Part shown: positions 43,895 to 44,209 of the stretch, piece after piece
How positions within the stretch are numbered: the first letter of the stretch is position 1
Layout: each line of letters starts with the position of its first letter
Assembly (NCBI GenBank): GCA_021790515.1
Contig: JAJYHV010000057.1
Span: 1 to 44,209, forward strand
Length of the DNA stretch: 44,209 nt
DNA from: Pseudomonadota bacterium
GTDB taxonomy: Bacteria > Pseudomonadota > Gammaproteobacteria > Burkholderiales > Sulfuriferulaceae
Reading direction: 5' to 3'
The notes under the pieces: model-generated
What the model was told of the DNA's origin: nothing
Seen by the model: only the letters and a program-made list of their open reading frames with translations
Databases searched by the model: none
Position numbers and translations under genes: made by a program

Positions 43895-44209
43895 TTAACT
43901 CCTCCACGAGGAGCAAAGCAGACCAAATTGCGATGATCGCGAGACGAACGACGAAGGTCGTAGCCGGGACTACGATGCCAAGGAGATTGGCGAAGCGAGT
44001 GCGCAATTTGGTTGCAACCGCCACGTTGAAAACGTGCAAAACATGCACGGCGGGACGGGGCTTGGCGGGCGAACTGCCGCGTTGCGCCGCTTGTCAAGGC
44101 TATTTCTTGGGTACTGACCCAAGGGAGAATAACCCTTGACTGCACGTCGCGCCTTGCATTTCATCCCGCCAAGCCATCGTCGCGGCCGTGTGGGAATTAA
44201 TCAGCGCTT
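43884..44209. mobile_element. MITE-like non-autonomous element with IS5-type termini (right end cut by window edge)
   Basis: About 326 bp without a transposase frame. The left end GGAAGCACTGATTAA (43884-43898) is mirrored at the window end as TTAATCAGCGCTT (44197-44209); only about two terminal bases are missing. CTAA (43880-43883) just outside the left end fits the YTAR target duplication of the IS5 group, which also begins GGAAG. The interior is highly palindromic: 11-bp arms 43922-43932 and 44002-44012, arms 44046-44069 and 44165-44190, and a long hairpin 44093-44140. The IS5 assignment is inference from end sequence. It has disrupted the HEPN gene. Confidence 0.72.

Noticed and set aside
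43587-44048. Minus-strand frame across the MNT/HEPN genes and the MITE
   Set aside because: It bridges unrelated sequences (gene and inserted element), so it cannot be an ancestral gene. Similar frames within such repeat elements are common over-predictions.

Overview
This 44.2 kb window is an ordinary, densely coded proteobacterial chromosome segment. Several neighbourhoods point to a betaproteobacterium: surE-pcm-nlpD-rpoS, petABC followed by sspA-sspB, pilB-pilC-pilD-coaE-zapD-yacG, aroE-mtgA, an Mth938-type gene beside an AlaA-type aminotransferase with hom-thrC, and yhdP-nitrilase-tldD. A member of the Nitrosomonadales in the broad sense is my best guess, but I cannot name a genus. I found no rRNA, tRNA, CRISPR array, prophage or intact transposase gene. 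The window ends almost exactly on the terminal inverted repeat of a short mobile element, which looks like an assembly break at a repeat.

Layout. Positions 1-1927 (-) hold the 5' part of a soluble lytic transglycosylase. Next come ilvA (-) and the divergent rpiA (+). Positions 4327-9827 (-) hold the type IV pilus motor and processing genes pilB, pilC and pilD, then coaE, zapD and yacG. A 477-bp non-coding gap with an unusual inverted repeat separates pilB from aroE. From aroE to rpoS (10305-20234, all +) lie aroE-mtgA, an orphan GspC-like membrane protein, and a five-gene overlapping set (YbjQ family, small membrane protein, hybrid kinase, LuxR-type response regulator, cytosolic 5'-nucleotidase) that leads into surE-pcm-nlpD-rpoS. 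Positions 20275-27923 hold amino acid and central carbon genes: an Mth938-like protein (-), an AlaA-type aminotransferase, hom, thrC, a GST, gnd and zwf. An HtrA/DegS-like protease (-) is divergent from petABC (cytochrome bc1), followed by sspA-sspB. Positions 33256-43169 (-) form one tight run read acs, yhdP, a small exported protein, a nitrilase-family amidase, tldD and gltX. The right end holds an MNT/HEPN toxin-antitoxin type pair behind a near-consensus promoter. The HEPN gene is cut off after about 49 codons by a MITE-like element that runs to the window end.

How the genes work together. Most are housekeeping: cell wall turnover (slt, mtgA, nlpD), envelope transport and quality control (yhdP, htrA), respiration (petABC), threonine and isoleucine synthesis (hom, thrC, ilvA), pentose phosphate entry (zwf, gnd, rpiA), acetate activation (acs) and stationary-phase control (surE, pcm, nlpD, rpoS, sspA, sspB). 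Four places deserve a second look. The first is the kinase/regulator/nucleotidase cassette fused end to end with the rpoS locus, whose kinase carries a receiver domain without its phospho-acceptor aspartate. The second is the orphan GspC-like protein. The third is the MNT/HEPN pair broken by a palindromic element. The fourth is the structured leader upstream of pilB. None of these is proven novel from sequence alone.
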